Positions 14,840 through 22,904 of a stretch of DNA of 50,858 bases are shown here, piece by piece. The notes below the pieces were generated by a model. That model made no database searches, was not told the DNA's origin, and saw nothing but the letters and a program-made list of their open reading frames with translations. Origin of the DNA: a virus; IMG/VR virus record IMGVR_UViG_3300028392_001917, positions 1 to 50,858 of that record; one strand, given 5' to 3'. The position numbers and the translations under genes were made by a program. Position 1 is the first letter of the stretch. Each line of letters starts with the position of its first letter.

Positions 14840-15883
14840 TTATCTTTCTTCAACTATTTCAAACATTGGGTTTAATGGTTTTTCTTTTTTAACTTTTGTA
14901 GGTTCGACTACAGGATTTATTACATTTTCAATTCGTTGTTGAGAAAATATCAAATAATCCTTATCAATATCTGTTCCAATTCCATACATACCATTTTTTA
15001 TTGCAGAAAGAATAGTTGTACCTGTTCCACTAAATGGATCGTATACTCGACTACCTTCTAGAATGCCGCTGTATTTGATACACATATCAGGGAGTTGTTC
15101 TGGAAATGTAGCAGGGTGTCCTCCCCGGCTACCTTCTCGAGTTCCTGTATCATTTTTTGTACCAACCTCTTTAGCCAATTTTGATGTAGGAGTATAAGGA
15201 ATAAACCAAGCATTACCTATACATTTCTTTTTATCTGGATCATATGGATTTTTTATCAACAGCTCGGCTAATATAATTTCGTATTTTTCTAATTGTTCCG
15301 TAGTACCATTTTCTTTTAAGTCTGTCCAGTTATCAAATTTTAATTGACGAGCAGCTTTTCGACGTTGTGTAGCAATATGTCTGCCTTCACTATATAATTC
15401 TGGATATTTGTATCCTTCTGCTTTATTTCTTTGTCCAATGGATAATCTATCAACTTTTACAGCACCATCTTTAGTAAAGTGAAAAATTGATTCAGTTGTA
15501 GCACTAGAAAATCTATCACTACTAATAGGCTTATATTGTCCATATCCTTGATCATTTACCGCAATATGCTTAACCCAAGTTAGATTATTTTGTAATTCAA
15601 ATACACGACGGAATACCTGTGCCACATCCATGGCGACCCAAGGATCGATATTTGAATAACCTACATTAAGAAACAAATGGCCATCATCTGTTAACACTCG
15701 TTTCATTGCCACTGCTACATCATAGAGCCATTTAAGATAACTTTCTCGCGGCAAATCATCAGAGTATTTGCCATATTTAATATCAAGGTTATAAGGAGGA
15801 GAAGTGATGATACAGTGTATAGATTTCTCTGCTTGAGAGTTCATCCAATCTATACAATCGTGTTGATGTATTTCGTAATTCAT
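14840..15883 (-). CDS. DNA N4-cytosine/N6-adenine methyltransferase
   Basis: 347 residues. The catalytic motif TSPPYNLDIKYG is near residue 28 and the AdoMet-binding FxGxG motif (DPFSGTGTTILSA) near the C-terminus, the beta-class order. The middle part carries a target-recognition region with the basic patch QRRKAARQ. It transfers a methyl group to an exocyclic amino group in a specific DNA sequence. The gene lies 58 bases below a probable restriction endonuclease gene, so the two form a candidate restriction-modification pair. Confidence 0.88.
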   Translation of the reverse strand: MNYEIHQHDCIDWMNSQAEKSIHCIITSPPYNLDIKYGKYSDDLPRESYLKWLYDVAVAMKRVLTDDGHLFLNVGYSNIDPWVAMDVAQVFRRVFELQNNLTWVKHIAVNDQGYGQYKPISSDRFSSATTESIFHFTKDGAVKVDRLSIGQRNKAEGYKYPELYSEGRHIATQRRKAARQLKFDNWTDLKENGTTEQLEKYEIILAELLIKNPYDPDKKKCIGNAWFIPYTPTSKLAKEVGTKNDTGTREGSRGGHPATFPEQLPDMCIKYSGILEGSRVYDPFSGTGTTILSAIKNGMYGIGTDIDKDYLIFSQQRIENVINPVVEPTKVKKEKPLNPMFEIVEER

Positions 15884-15941
15884 TTTAGTACCTTTTTCAG
15901 TTATAATCTATCGAGGCATTTTCGGCAAATCGATAGTATGT

Positions 15942-16679
15942 TTATTTATCAAGTGAATTAAGCCAATCAATAATTTGTTCGCTGTTTCCAACAAAAATGT
16001 TTTCAAATTTACTAACTACTTTTTGAAGTTCAGGGATATGACTCTCAGCCTCGCCGCCATCAAGTTGAGCTACAAATATAATTGATTTATCTCGAATTTT
16101 AGAACATTCTTCTAGCCAATTTTGTGTTTCAAGTGTTTGATGTGATTGTCCACTACCCGAAACCTTAGAATACTTTTGAAAGATTTTTACCTTGCGGTCA
16201 TTAACTTTACCAATAGCATCTACGCTGCGGGCCTTGATCTGTTTTCCGTTAAATCCTACTGCTTCTTTCTTTGAAACAATTTTTCCATTGAATATAACTT
16301 CTTTACCGTTGGTAATATTCTCAAAAGAATCATTGATATATTTCTTAAGAGTAGCTGTCTGGACAAGTTCGTCAATACTTTGACGAGTACTATCTCGGCA
16401 ATAATTAATTTGCAGACACTCATCAGCTTCGATGTATGCTTTAGCTAACCGTTGTATTGCGGTAAAGTCAATGTCGTCTTTGCTGTTGAATCCGTAATAC
16501 TCGTAATTTTTTTCCAAACGATTTCTAATGGTTGGAATAATTTTATTCTTTTGATCTCCATTGACAATCTTTTGCCAACCTTTACGGTCTTCATTTAAGT
16601 TAGACAAATTAGTTGCCTGACGGCTTTTGTCAATATTGCTAGCACCGTTCTTGGTTGGAGTAAGAATTACTTTAGACAT
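15942..16679 (-). CDS. Probable type II restriction endonuclease
   Basis: 245 residues. RSVDAIGKVNDRKVKIFQKY followed by SKVSGSGQSHQ looks like the D...(E/Q)xK core of PD-(D/E)XK restriction enzymes (Asp about 154, Lys about 169), where a strand ending in Q-K-Y-S and a Gly/Ser/Gln segment is common. A later hydrophobic strand, IIFVAQLDGGEAE, supports an alpha/beta fold. It has its own consensus promoter and is the first gene before the methyltransferase. Endonuclease identity is inferred from this motif and the partner gene. Confidence 0.6.
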   Translation of the reverse strand: MSKVILTPTKNGASNIDKSRQATNLSNLNEDRKGWQKIVNGDQKNKIIPTIRNRLEKNYEYYGFNSKDDIDFTAIQRLAKAYIEADECLQINYCRDSTRQSIDELVQTATLKKYINDSFENITNGKEVIFNGKIVSKKEAVGFNGKQIKARSVDAIGKVNDRKVKIFQKYSKVSGSGQSHQTLETQNWLEECSKIRDKSIIFVAQLDGGEAESHIPELQKVVSKFENIFVGNSEQIIDWLNSLDK

Positions 16680-16730
16680 TTTTAATTTACAATCAAAATA
16701 AACAGATCTAATTGTTGTCTGTATATGTAT

Positions 16731-16759
16731 ATTATACTGTAAAATTAATATATTGTCAA
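16731..16759 (-). promoter_or_regulatory. Consensus sigma70 promoter for the restriction-modification pair
   Basis: TTGACA, 17-base spacer, TATAAT on the minus strand, in the gap between rpsU and the endonuclease gene. Confidence 0.82.
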
Positions 16760-16765
16760 CCTATT

Positions 16766-16999
16766 TTAATACATCTTTTTGGGTAATTGCTGGTCACGTA
16801 GCTTTTTACGCCAGCGGGCTTTGGCTGCACCTTTGGCTCTTTTTCGGACAGTTGTAGGTTTTTCGTAGAATTCTTTGGCTCGATAGTCGTCCAAAAGTCC
16901 AGAATCTTCCACCTTTTGTTTTAGTTTTCTTAATGCTACGGCTATGGGTAGATCGCCAACAATAACTTTATTTCCGAATACTCTATTTGGTTTGCTCAT
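16766..16999 (-). CDS. rpsU: Ribosomal protein bS21
   Basis: 77 residues from the ATG at 16999; an in-frame TTG at 17014 would extend it by five residues. The core [17 protein letters not shown], then [28 protein letters not shown], is the S21 helix-linker-basic helix layout. S21 binds near the 30S platform and helps mRNA start selection. Phage copies are thought to replace the host protein and bias translation. It overlaps the end of clpX by 17 bases. Confidence 0.92.
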   Translation of the reverse strand: MSKPNRVFGNKVIVGDLPIAVALRKLKQKVEDSGLLDDYRAKEFYEKPTTVRKRAKGAAKARWRKKLRDQQLPKKMY

Positions 17000-18215
17000 T
17001 TTTATTCTTATCAAAAATCATAATGGCCGACTCGCCATTCACAGTATTCTTACTTATCCGAATTAATGATAAACCGCGTTCTACAAGTTCAACAGCGTCA
17101 AATTGATAAGGCAACAATATCTTTTCAATGATATTTTTCAATCCACGAGCGTTAGTTTTAAGTTCTTTTGCTTTGCCAGCGATTTCCTTTAGTGCATCTT
17201 TCTCAAATTCTAGTTTAATACTATCCAATTTAAACATATATTGATATTGTTTAACTGGACTGTTCTTTGTTTCAACTAAAATTTGTACAAGTTGTTCTTC
17301 TGTAAGTTCTTCTACATTAATAATAAGTCCAAAGCGCCCAACAAATTCTGGAATCAAACCATACTTAATCAAGTCTTTGGTATTCAAATCCTTATATACA
17401 GCATTGCTATCTTCATTGGTGTTTACATTAGCATGAAATCCTACAGATCTAGCATCAGTACGTTGTTTAATGATCTTATCAATTCCAACAAATGCTCCGC
17501 CACATATAAACAATATACCACGGGTATCAATTTCCTGCATCTCACTGCCTGGATGTTTACGTTTACTGGTAGCAGGTATACGCATAATACTACCTTCAAT
17601 CATTTTCAATAATGCTTGCTGTACACCTTCGCCACTGACATCTCTGGTAATACTAGTGCTTTCACCTTTCTTGGCAATTTTATCAATTTCATCAATGTAA
17701 ACAATACCTTGACTTGCTTTCTCAAGATCACCGTCTGCTTCACTGATTAATCGTGTAAGAATACTTTCCACATCATCCCCTACATAACCTGCTTCAGTGA
17801 TACCTGTGGCATCGCAAATGGCAAAGGGAAGATCCAAGTAATCAGCAATCTTACGTGCCATCATGGTCTTACCGCAGCCAGTGGGCCCTAACATTAGCAC
17901 ATTGGTCTTTTCAATTTCTATATCAGGGCTAGGATTGTTGATACGTTTAAAGTGTTGACTAACTGCTACACTAAGAGCAATTTTAGCATCGTCCTGACCG
18001 ATTACATAGTCATCGAGATAGTCTTTTATCTTAACAGGATTTAATAGTTTAGCCTGTTCGGTTGGCGCTTTGATTTTTTCATCAACTAAAATGTCATTGC
18101 ATAGATTAATGCAGTCATTACATATAGCTGCCTGTTCACCAACAATTAATTTTTCAACATCTTCTTTACTTTTTCCGCAAAAGTCGCAGGAGTGATGATC
18201 TTTAAGTTTTGTCAT
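16983..18215 (-). CDS. clpX: ClpX unfoldase ATPase
   Basis: 410 residues, full length. The zinc-binding domain ([13 protein letters not shown] and CNDCINLC) is followed by Walker A GPTGCGKT, the GYVG pore loop, Walker [11 protein letters not shown], the RKH loop (KRKHPG) and a VGF tripeptide where ClpX normally has the IGF loop that docks on ClpP. It unfolds tagged proteins, including tmRNA-tagged ones, and feeds them to ClpP. No ClpP is seen here, so host ClpP or a stand-alone remodelling role is likely. Together with the window's tmRNA it suggests control of protein turnover. Confidence 0.96.
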   Translation of the reverse strand: MTKLKDHHSCDFCGKSKEDVEKLIVGEQAAICNDCINLCNDILVDEKIKAPTEQAKLLNPVKIKDYLDDYVIGQDDAKIALSVAVSQHFKRINNPSPDIEIEKTNVLMLGPTGCGKTMMARKIADYLDLPFAICDATGITEAGYVGDDVESILTRLISEADGDLEKASQGIVYIDEIDKIAKKGESTSITRDVSGEGVQQALLKMIEGSIMRIPATSKRKHPGSEMQEIDTRGILFICGGAFVGIDKIIKQRTDARSVGFHANVNTNEDSNAVYKDLNTKDLIKYGLIPEFVGRFGLIINVEELTEEQLVQILVETKNSPVKQYQYMFKLDSIKLEFEKDALKEIAGKAKELKTNARGLKNIIEKILLPYQFDAVELVERGLSLIRISKNTVNGESAIMIFDKNKNEQTK

Positions 18216-18597
18216 TAAATGCTTTCTCTAAGAATGTTTCTATGTCAGAGATTCTATTTTGATTAATGTAATGGCATATTGCTGATACATTTTCATCTGT
18301 GGTTTTGTAGTAAGTATTTTTCTTACCTAATATATAACCGTTCAAAATAGAGCTAACATTATTTAACTCGTCTAGGTTAATATACTTATACTCGGCAACG
18401 GCCATGGCATGAAAAAACCATGTAAGTTCTGTCTCTCCAGAATAGAAATATATATTAATATTTTCTTTTATGTCGGTCTTGGCTAGCCAACGACTAACTG
18501 TTTCTTGATCTTCCTCACTTAGATGTATGAATAGAATGCTATAAGATTCATTTTCAAAAACATCAGGAGGCGTGATAAGTGTAATCTTACCTTCCAT
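18202..18597 (-). CDS. Hypothetical protein coupled to clpX
   Basis: 131 residues, acidic, alpha/beta pattern (YSILFIHLSEEDQETVSRWL). No family recognised. It overlaps clpX by 14 bases and shares one base with the membrane-protein gene upstream, so all three are co-translated. Confidence 0.6.
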   Translation of the reverse strand: MEGKITLITPPDVFENESYSILFIHLSEEDQETVSRWLAKTDIKENINIYFYSGETELTWFFHAMAVAEYKYINLDELNNVSSILNGYILGKKNTYYKTTDENVSAICHYINQNRISDIETFLEKAFNDKT

Positions 18598-19844
18598 TAT
18601 ACTCGTGCTCTAACTTCTTCAACAATATCAACTGGTACGTGATACATACTAACTTCATTATTACGTACACGATTCACCCATTGATTTACAATTACTTCAC
18701 GTTTACGATCTTCACTAACTTCAGCATATTCAGTTTGTGTAATTGTATTAGACCAAACACTACTTTCTTTCTGTTCTTCATTTTGAACATATCCGTCTGT
18801 TACTGTTTCAGTTAATGATACATCGTTAGGCTCAATTACCTGTGTTATACCACATTCTGTATTAGGACAATGTAATCCAATGTTAGGAGCATCTACTAAT
18901 TCAGTACCACACTTGCTACAATTAATAGGTTCAAATTCTGTACCTTCAGTAACCTTTACAGCTGGCATAGGAACATAAGGCACTGGTTCTTCTTTAACTT
19001 CTGTCTTGGGCATTCTAAGCCCAACAATGGTGCCATTGCTATCTTTAAGTACACCCGGTTTGCCTTCGCGTTCTCTGAACTCTTGAAAACTCATTTGGCT
19101 GGCCAACAATAGAATAACTGCTAACGGATCAAATACAACAATCAATGTAATGATAACCCAGGTAACTGCTTTCTCTAAAATAGTTTCATCAGTGCTGCCA
19201 TAAAAGAAAGCTGCTATATATTTTATCGGTCCAACCTCTGCCTCCACTTTTCTAACCTCGGCGGCAATAGGCGCACGTTCATTGTTAAGTTCCGCGATAG
19301 ACTTCTGCGACTGTAGTATTTCATTTTGAAGGCGAGTACGTTCTTTCTGCTGGGACTTTCGCATAGCCACAGCTTTTTCGGCACCCGTTTCTGTTGTTGA
19401 GCGGCCCAATACTTGGTCCACTCCCTCATCCATTTGTTTAAGTGCCTTGCGGTTTGCTTCAATATTCTCTTTTTCGGTTTTAATTTTTTCATCATATATT
19501 GCAATTTTACTTGTAACATCCCCACTGACTAGATTTTGATCACTATGTGCTTTACTAAGGAATCCAAAGATACCCATACTAGTGATAATCATTAATACTA
19601 CAATAGCTGTAAAGAGATATGTTTTGATCAGTAGTGGAGCAGTCTTCCAATTTTGTTTAAGCCATACTGTGGCCACCAACTTACTAACCTCTAAGGTAGT
19701 TCCCATAATAATAATAGGAACAACGGCGGCGGCGAAAATAGCTGTAAGTCCTACCACGCTATAGTAGACTGCCACTGCTGAAATACTTAGACCACTTAGT
19801 AGTGCGAGATATGCTATAAATTTTTCGTTAAGTGTTGGTTTCAT
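18597..19844 (-). CDS. Membrane protein with coiled coil and C-terminal zinc ribbon
   Basis: 415 residues. Two or three hydrophobic helices lie in the first 95 residues, then a long charged coiled coil (about 105-210), another helix (WVIITLIVVFDPLAVILLLA, about 230), and a cytoplasmic tail with a zinc ribbon CSKCGTEL...CPNTECG. Layout resembles membrane-anchored proteins of T4-like marine phages with unknown role. A GGTAAATA box, which includes the upstream stop codon, ends five bases before the ATG. Confidence 0.65.
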   Translation of the reverse strand: MKPTLNEKFIAYLALLSGLSISAVAVYYSVVGLTAIFAAAVVPIIIMGTTLEVSKLVATVWLKQNWKTAPLLIKTYLFTAIVVLMIITSMGIFGFLSKAHSDQNLVSGDVTSKIAIYDEKIKTEKENIEANRKALKQMDEGVDQVLGRSTTETGAEKAVAMRKSQQKERTRLQNEILQSQKSIAELNNERAPIAAEVRKVEAEVGPIKYIAAFFYGSTDETILEKAVTWVIITLIVVFDPLAVILLLASQMSFQEFREREGKPGVLKDSNGTIVGLRMPKTEVKEEPVPYVPMPAVKVTEGTEFEPINCSKCGTELVDAPNIGLHCPNTECGITQVIEPNDVSLTETVTDGYVQNEEQKESSVWSNTITQTEYAEVSEDRKREVIVNQWVNRVRNNEVSMYHVPVDIVEEVRARV

Positions 19845-19852
19845 AAGAATAT

Positions 19853-20245
19853 TTACCGTCGCATCCTTGAAATGTCAATGGCCTCTTCGTCACTAAACAC
19901 CGGAACAGCATTGCTCTTATGCATAGTAGCAATACCTTTAACCTTGGTACCAGTATATACCTTAGCTGGTGCCAATGTAGCAACACCTAGTCCACTATTA
20001 AGACTAGGGATATGTTTGGTGTTAGTACGACCCACTGGTGTCTCAAGTTTATATACGAGAGGTTCAGCCGCCATGGCACGCCGACGTTTGCGTTCCTCTT
20101 GTTCTACACCTTGACGTTTGAGAAGGTCTTTCCATCCAGCATCTAACTCACGTGCTCGTTGAGCTTCAGCAGCATTACGGAATTTAAACTTGCCCTTCTT
20201 CTTTCCAGTCGTGGTCAAGGCAGGGCCACATAGGTGCATAGACAT
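19853..20245 (-). CDS. Conserved hypothetical basic protein
   Basis: 130 residues. Basic N-terminal half with a helix rich in Arg/Glu (NAAEAQRARELDAGWKDLL), then a Pro/Gly/Thr-rich region and the end ISRMRR. No family recognised. The first codons overlap the upstream stop as TAATG. Confidence 0.6.
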   Translation of the reverse strand: MSMHLCGPALTTTGKKKGKFKFRNAAEAQRARELDAGWKDLLKRQGVEQEERKRRRAMAAEPLVYKLETPVGRTNTKHIPSLNSGLGVATLAPAKVYTGTKVKGIATMHKSNAVPVFSDEEAIDISRMRR

Positions 20246-20559
20246 TATGCTACTTCTTTAGTAGTTAACGTTTGTAATGATCGTTGTTCAACAGCACGCC
20301 AGTTTTCTTTAGTAAGACCAGTGAATCGAAGAATAGTACCATTGGTTGCAATCTTGAAACTACCAGCGACAACCCAGATCTGAAAACCAGTAGAATCAAC
20401 TCCTGCAAGTTTTCGAACCACGCCGTTGACTTCACCAGACGCTGTATCACGTCCACGATTCCAATGATAGGTACTTTTATTACCTTTCCATTTTTGGGAA
20501 TCACCAGAGGATTCTGTACAAAATTGGGTCAGTGATTGCATAGTAAGTTCTGCGGACAT
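20245..20559 (-). CDS. Conserved hypothetical protein
   Basis: 104 residues (or 98 from the second Met). Mixed alpha/beta, with WNRGRDTASGEVNGVVRKLAG. No family recognised. First gene of the transcript from the promoter at 20586-20614; an AAGGAG site precedes the ATG at 20559. Confidence 0.6.
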   Translation of the reverse strand: MSAELTMQSLTQFCTESSGDSQKWKGNKSTYHWNRGRDTASGEVNGVVRKLAGVDSTGFQIWVVAGSFKIATNGTILRFTGLTKENWRAVEQRSLQTLTTKEVA

Positions 20560-20585
20560 AATAACTCCTTAGTTGATAAGTTATT

Positions 20586-20614
20586 ATTATACGGTAATTC
20601 CAACAAGAAGTCAA
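20586..20614 (-). promoter_or_regulatory. Sigma70 promoter for the 20.5-16.8 kb operon
   Basis: TTGACT, 17-base spacer, TATAAT on the minus strand, just below the porin terminator. It probably drives the two hypothetical genes, the membrane protein, clpX and rpsU. Confidence 0.78.
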
Positions 20615-20621
20615 GCAAGAT

Positions 20622-20652
20622 TTTACCAAAAGAAAAGGCCCCGAAGGGCCTT
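20622..20652 (-). terminator. Intrinsic terminator after the porin gene, UUCG tetraloop
   Basis: On the minus strand AAGGCCC-TTCG-GGGCCTT is followed by TTCTTTT. The 7-bp stem closed by a C(UUCG)G loop is the extra-stable type favoured by T4-like phages. Confidence 0.85.
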
Positions 20653-20673
20653 GTTTACAGATCTAATTTTGGA

Positions 20674-21561
20674 TTAGAAACTGTATTCGAAACCAGCACC
20701 ATAACGTGTGGTATCAGTGGCAGCACTCTCTTTCAAATAACGTGCAAGTACTTTGGTGTTTTTACCCAAAGCATAATTTGCACCTAAGTTATAAGACTTA
20801 AGAGCACCATTCTCACCATAACTAGCCATTGCGGTTAGTGTAGGAGTTACTGTTTGGTTTACACCAACGCTCTTACCTTGGTTTGCTACAGTGGCTACTT
20901 TGCTATCGGAATATAATCCAAAAACAGTTGTACCAGTTTTGGCAAGACTAAACTTAGCACCATAAACATCAGTTGTGCTGGTTAAGCCGTTGTCATAACG
21001 AGCCCAGGTAGCAGCAACAGGTCCAGTGGAATAAACCAAACTAGCAGTGTATGGATTTGGAGTACCAGCAACTTCACTGTTAGACAATTCATACTTACCT
21101 ACAAGTCCTTGAACAAGTGTAGCAGATACAAATACTGTATTGCTCATACGTGTTCCTTGATAGGAGTGAATAGTGGCAGCACTGGAACCATACAAATCAC
21201 CACCCATGGCATCGAATGCATCAAGTGATTTAGTTAGGGCAGTCTTATCGCGGCCAAGTCCAATGGATCCAACTTTGTTTGATAAGCCAACGAGAGATAC
21301 ACGATCTCCGAGTGTAGTAGCTGCTGGAGCATCAACACCTACGTTGGCTTCGACTGTGACAAATGCAGTCAAACCATTGCCAATGTTGTCGCTGGCTTTG
21401 ATACCGATACGGCTTTTGTCATTGGTTAAAGATGTTACAGATGCTGCTGTGCCGACAGTAGATGATTCTTCATAGACACGAGCCATTCCGTAAACGGAGA
21501 CATCGGCTTGGGCGAATCCCATTAGGCCGATTGATAATGCAAATATTGCAAGTTTTTTCAT
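20674..21561 (-). CDS. Outer membrane porin
   Basis: 295 residues from the ATG at 21561, chosen because AAAGGAAA precedes it and a clean signal peptide follows (MKKLAIFALSIGLMGFAQAD). The mature start VSVYGMARVY, the segment SRIGIKASDNIGNGLTAFVTVEANV, VGLSNKVGSIGLGRDKTAL and the final aromatic YSF are classic for Gram-negative trimeric porins (16-stranded type). A complete host-type porin in a phage is unusual; it may change nutrient uptake or block receptor use by other phages (inference). Own promoter and terminator. Confidence 0.9.
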   Translation of the reverse strand: MKKLAIFALSIGLMGFAQADVSVYGMARVYEESSTVGTAASVTSLTNDKSRIGIKASDNIGNGLTAFVTVEANVGVDAPAATTLGDRVSLVGLSNKVGSIGLGRDKTALTKSLDAFDAMGGDLYGSSAATIHSYQGTRMSNTVFVSATLVQGLVGKYELSNSEVAGTPNPYTASLVYSTGPVAATWARYDNGLTSTTDVYGAKFSLAKTGTTVFGLYSDSKVATVANQGKSVGVNQTVTPTLTAMASYGENGALKSYNLGANYALGKNTKVLARYLKESAATDTTRYGAGFEYSF

Positions 21562-21605
21562 ATTAAAATTTCCTTTAGTTTTGTATAGTCTAGAAGACAT
21601 ACTAT

Positions 21606-21634
21606 ATTATGTATCTCTTTGAGATAAAGGTCAA
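21606..21634 (-). promoter_or_regulatory. Sigma70 promoter for the porin
   Basis: TTGACC, 17-base spacer, CATAAT on the minus strand; ten of twelve positions match the consensus. It lies between the upstream terminator and the porin ribosome binding site. Confidence 0.75.
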
Positions 21635-21636
21635 GA

Positions 21637-21662
21637 AAAAAGGCTATCAAATTAGCCTTTTT
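21637..21662. terminator. Bidirectional intrinsic terminator
   Basis: AAAAAGGCTA-TCAAAT-TAGCCTTTTT is a perfect 10-bp stem with A-tract and T-tract flanks, so it can stop transcription on either strand. It separates the porin promoter from the secreted-protein gene and overlaps the end of the open frame at 21652. Confidence 0.85.
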
Positions 21663-21879
21663 CCTCGGTTTGCACCTCACGATACCGATGTATGGCCTTT
21701 AAACGAGCTAATGCCAAACGTACAGTAATGTAGTCTGATAACTCATCTTCATCACGGTGATGACATTTATCATCACATGATATTAGAATTGGACGACGAT
21801 AAGCGACCTGGATGTCTGGAAAGTCATCTGCGTTGTCATCGTCGTCGTCATCTATTTCAAATGAATTACTTCTTTGCAG
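21652..21879 (-). other. Open reading frame without a canonical start codon
   Basis: The frame shown begins at a CTG and reads about 75 codons to a TAA inside the terminator; it stays open upstream to about 21950. It looks protein-like: an acidic run EIDDDDDNADDFPDIQVAYR, a Cys/His segment CDDKCHHRDEDEL and a helical end VRLALARLKAIHRYREV. There is no ATG, GTG or TTG in the useful part. It is +1 relative to the gene just upstream, whose stop lies 5' of the acidic run. Options: non-canonical start, +1 frameshift fusion, a sequencing error, or chance. Confidence 0.35.
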
Positions 21880-22099
21880 GCTCAGTTGTTTTTGCTGCGT
21901 CCTTGGTAGCAGGTGCTTGACTTTTGACAGGCGTAGCCACGGCTTTCTTTTCTACTTTCTTCTCATCCTTCTTTGCAGGTGCTGCTGGAGTAGCAGTTAC
22001 AGCAGCAGTTGCAGCCGGAGCAACTGGAGTCTTAGCAGGCTCAGTGGCAAAAGCAGATACGGCAACAAGGCCAGCAATTAGAGTTACGATTGATTTCAT
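21866..22099 (-). CDS. Secreted Lys/Ala/Pro-rich protein
   Basis: 77 residues from the ATG at 22099, preceded by AAGGAA. The signal peptide MKSIVTLIAGLVAVSAFATE is followed by a low-complexity Ala/Pro/Lys/Thr tail. Such tails suggest a periplasmic, extended and possibly wall- or DNA-binding protein. No family recognised. A 7-base inverted repeat lies 22 bases upstream of the start. Confidence 0.7.
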   Translation of the reverse strand: MKSIVTLIAGLVAVSAFATEPAKTPVAPAATAAVTATPAAPAKKDEKKVEKKAVATPVKSQAPATKDAAKTTEPAKK

Positions 22100-22120
22100 G
22101 ATAAGTTTCCTTTTGGTTAA

Positions 22121-22144
22121 TGTACAGAAATTATTTGCTGTACA
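22121..22144. promoter_or_regulatory. Inverted repeat TGTACAG-N10-CTGTACA, candidate operator
   Basis: A perfect 7-bp dyad in the leader region of the secreted Lys/Ala-rich protein gene. The CTGT/ACAG halves are reminiscent of a regulator site (LexA boxes have CTGT-N8-ACAG), but the spacing differs. Confidence 0.35.
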
Positions 22145-22190
22145 TATATATAACGCGGTAGCCAAAAGAAAAGTTTACATAATTAGAAAA

Positions 22191-22325
22191 TTATGTTGTT
22201 AATTCTTCGTAATCAGCTTTACCTACGCCGCATTCTGGGCAGCAGAAGTTATCATCAAGATCTTCCCAAAGACCTTCAGTTTCTTCATCGTGGATGTGAC
22301 CACATACTATGCAAACGTGTTCCAT
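22191..22325 (-). CDS. Rubredoxin-like protein, separate from rubrerythrin
   Basis: 44 residues from the ATG at 22325, which shares its first base with the rubrerythrin stop codon (TAATG). CIVCGHIHDEE and NFCCPECGVGKADYEEL are the two Cys knuckles (C-x-x-C-G and C-P-x-C-G) that bind one iron, with a shorter loop than typical rubredoxins. It transfers electrons, most simply to the diiron rubrerythrin encoded directly upstream, which lacks the C-terminal rubredoxin domain usual in that family. Confidence 0.88.
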   Translation of the reverse strand: MEHVCIVCGHIHDEETEGLWEDLDDNFCCPECGVGKADYEELTT

Positions 22326-22774
22326 TATAGTTTCTCCAATACTGCTTGATATGCTTGAGCATGACGCTGCTCTACCTTTTGTAGTGCGGAGAAACGTTTC
22401 TCCGCTCGGGCCAATACTGCTTTAAATTGTTCAGCATGTTCTTTGCTTTCTTCAATTTGCTCATCAATTGTTTCTAATACATTTAATGTTCCTTCAATAA
22501 TGGCATCATTTCTAAAAGTTGGATACATTGTAGTGAACTCATATGTTTCACCTTCAATGGCTTTTTCCAAACATTCTTTAGTTGATGGCTTACCGATCAA
22601 CAATTCCAAATGACCCCATGCGTGAAGCAATTCTTGGTCTGCTGTATGTTCAAAATGTTTAGCAACTTCTTCAAACCCCTCAGCGCGAGCAATACGTGCA
22701 AAGTATCTATATTTGACATGTGCTTGGCTTTCTCCGGCCAATGCATCTTCTAAATTTTTAATAGTAATCGACAT
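22325..22774 (-). CDS. Rubrerythrin, diiron domain only
   Basis: 149 residues, all helical. Iron ligands are visible in four helices: ALAGESQAHVKY, HTADQELLHAW, AIEGETYEFTTMYPTF and DEQIEESKEHAEQF. Rubrerythrins reduce hydrogen peroxide. The C-terminal rubredoxin domain is absent and instead encoded by the next gene, so the enzyme is split in two. Own promoter at 22798-22826 and an AAGGAG site. Confidence 0.92.
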   Translation of the reverse strand: MSITIKNLEDALAGESQAHVKYRYFARIARAEGFEEVAKHFEHTADQELLHAWGHLELLIGKPSTKECLEKAIEGETYEFTTMYPTFRNDAIIEGTLNVLETIDEQIEESKEHAEQFKAVLARAEKRFSALQKVEQRHAQAYQAVLEKL

Positions 22775-22797
22775 TGTGTGTCTCCTTATGAAATAAT

Positions 22798-22826
22798 ATT
22801 ATATATATATTTAATACAGAAATCAA
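22798..22826 (-). promoter_or_regulatory. Sigma70 promoter for rubrerythrin/rubredoxin
   Basis: TTGATT, 17-base spacer, TATAAT on the minus strand, in the gap below the tmRNA terminator. Confidence 0.75.
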
Positions 22827-22873
22827 CCATAAAATGATATTTTTCAATTGTAATTTCCTATTATGATAATAGC

Positions 22874-22899
22874 AAAAGAAAAGCACCCGAAGGTGCTTT
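22874..22899 (-). terminator. Intrinsic terminator of the tmRNA gene, UUCG tetraloop
   Basis: Minus strand AAAGCACC-TTCG-GGTGCTTT followed by TCTTTT. Third UUCG-capped terminator in the window. Confidence 0.85.
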
Positions 22900-22904
22900 C
22901 TGCT

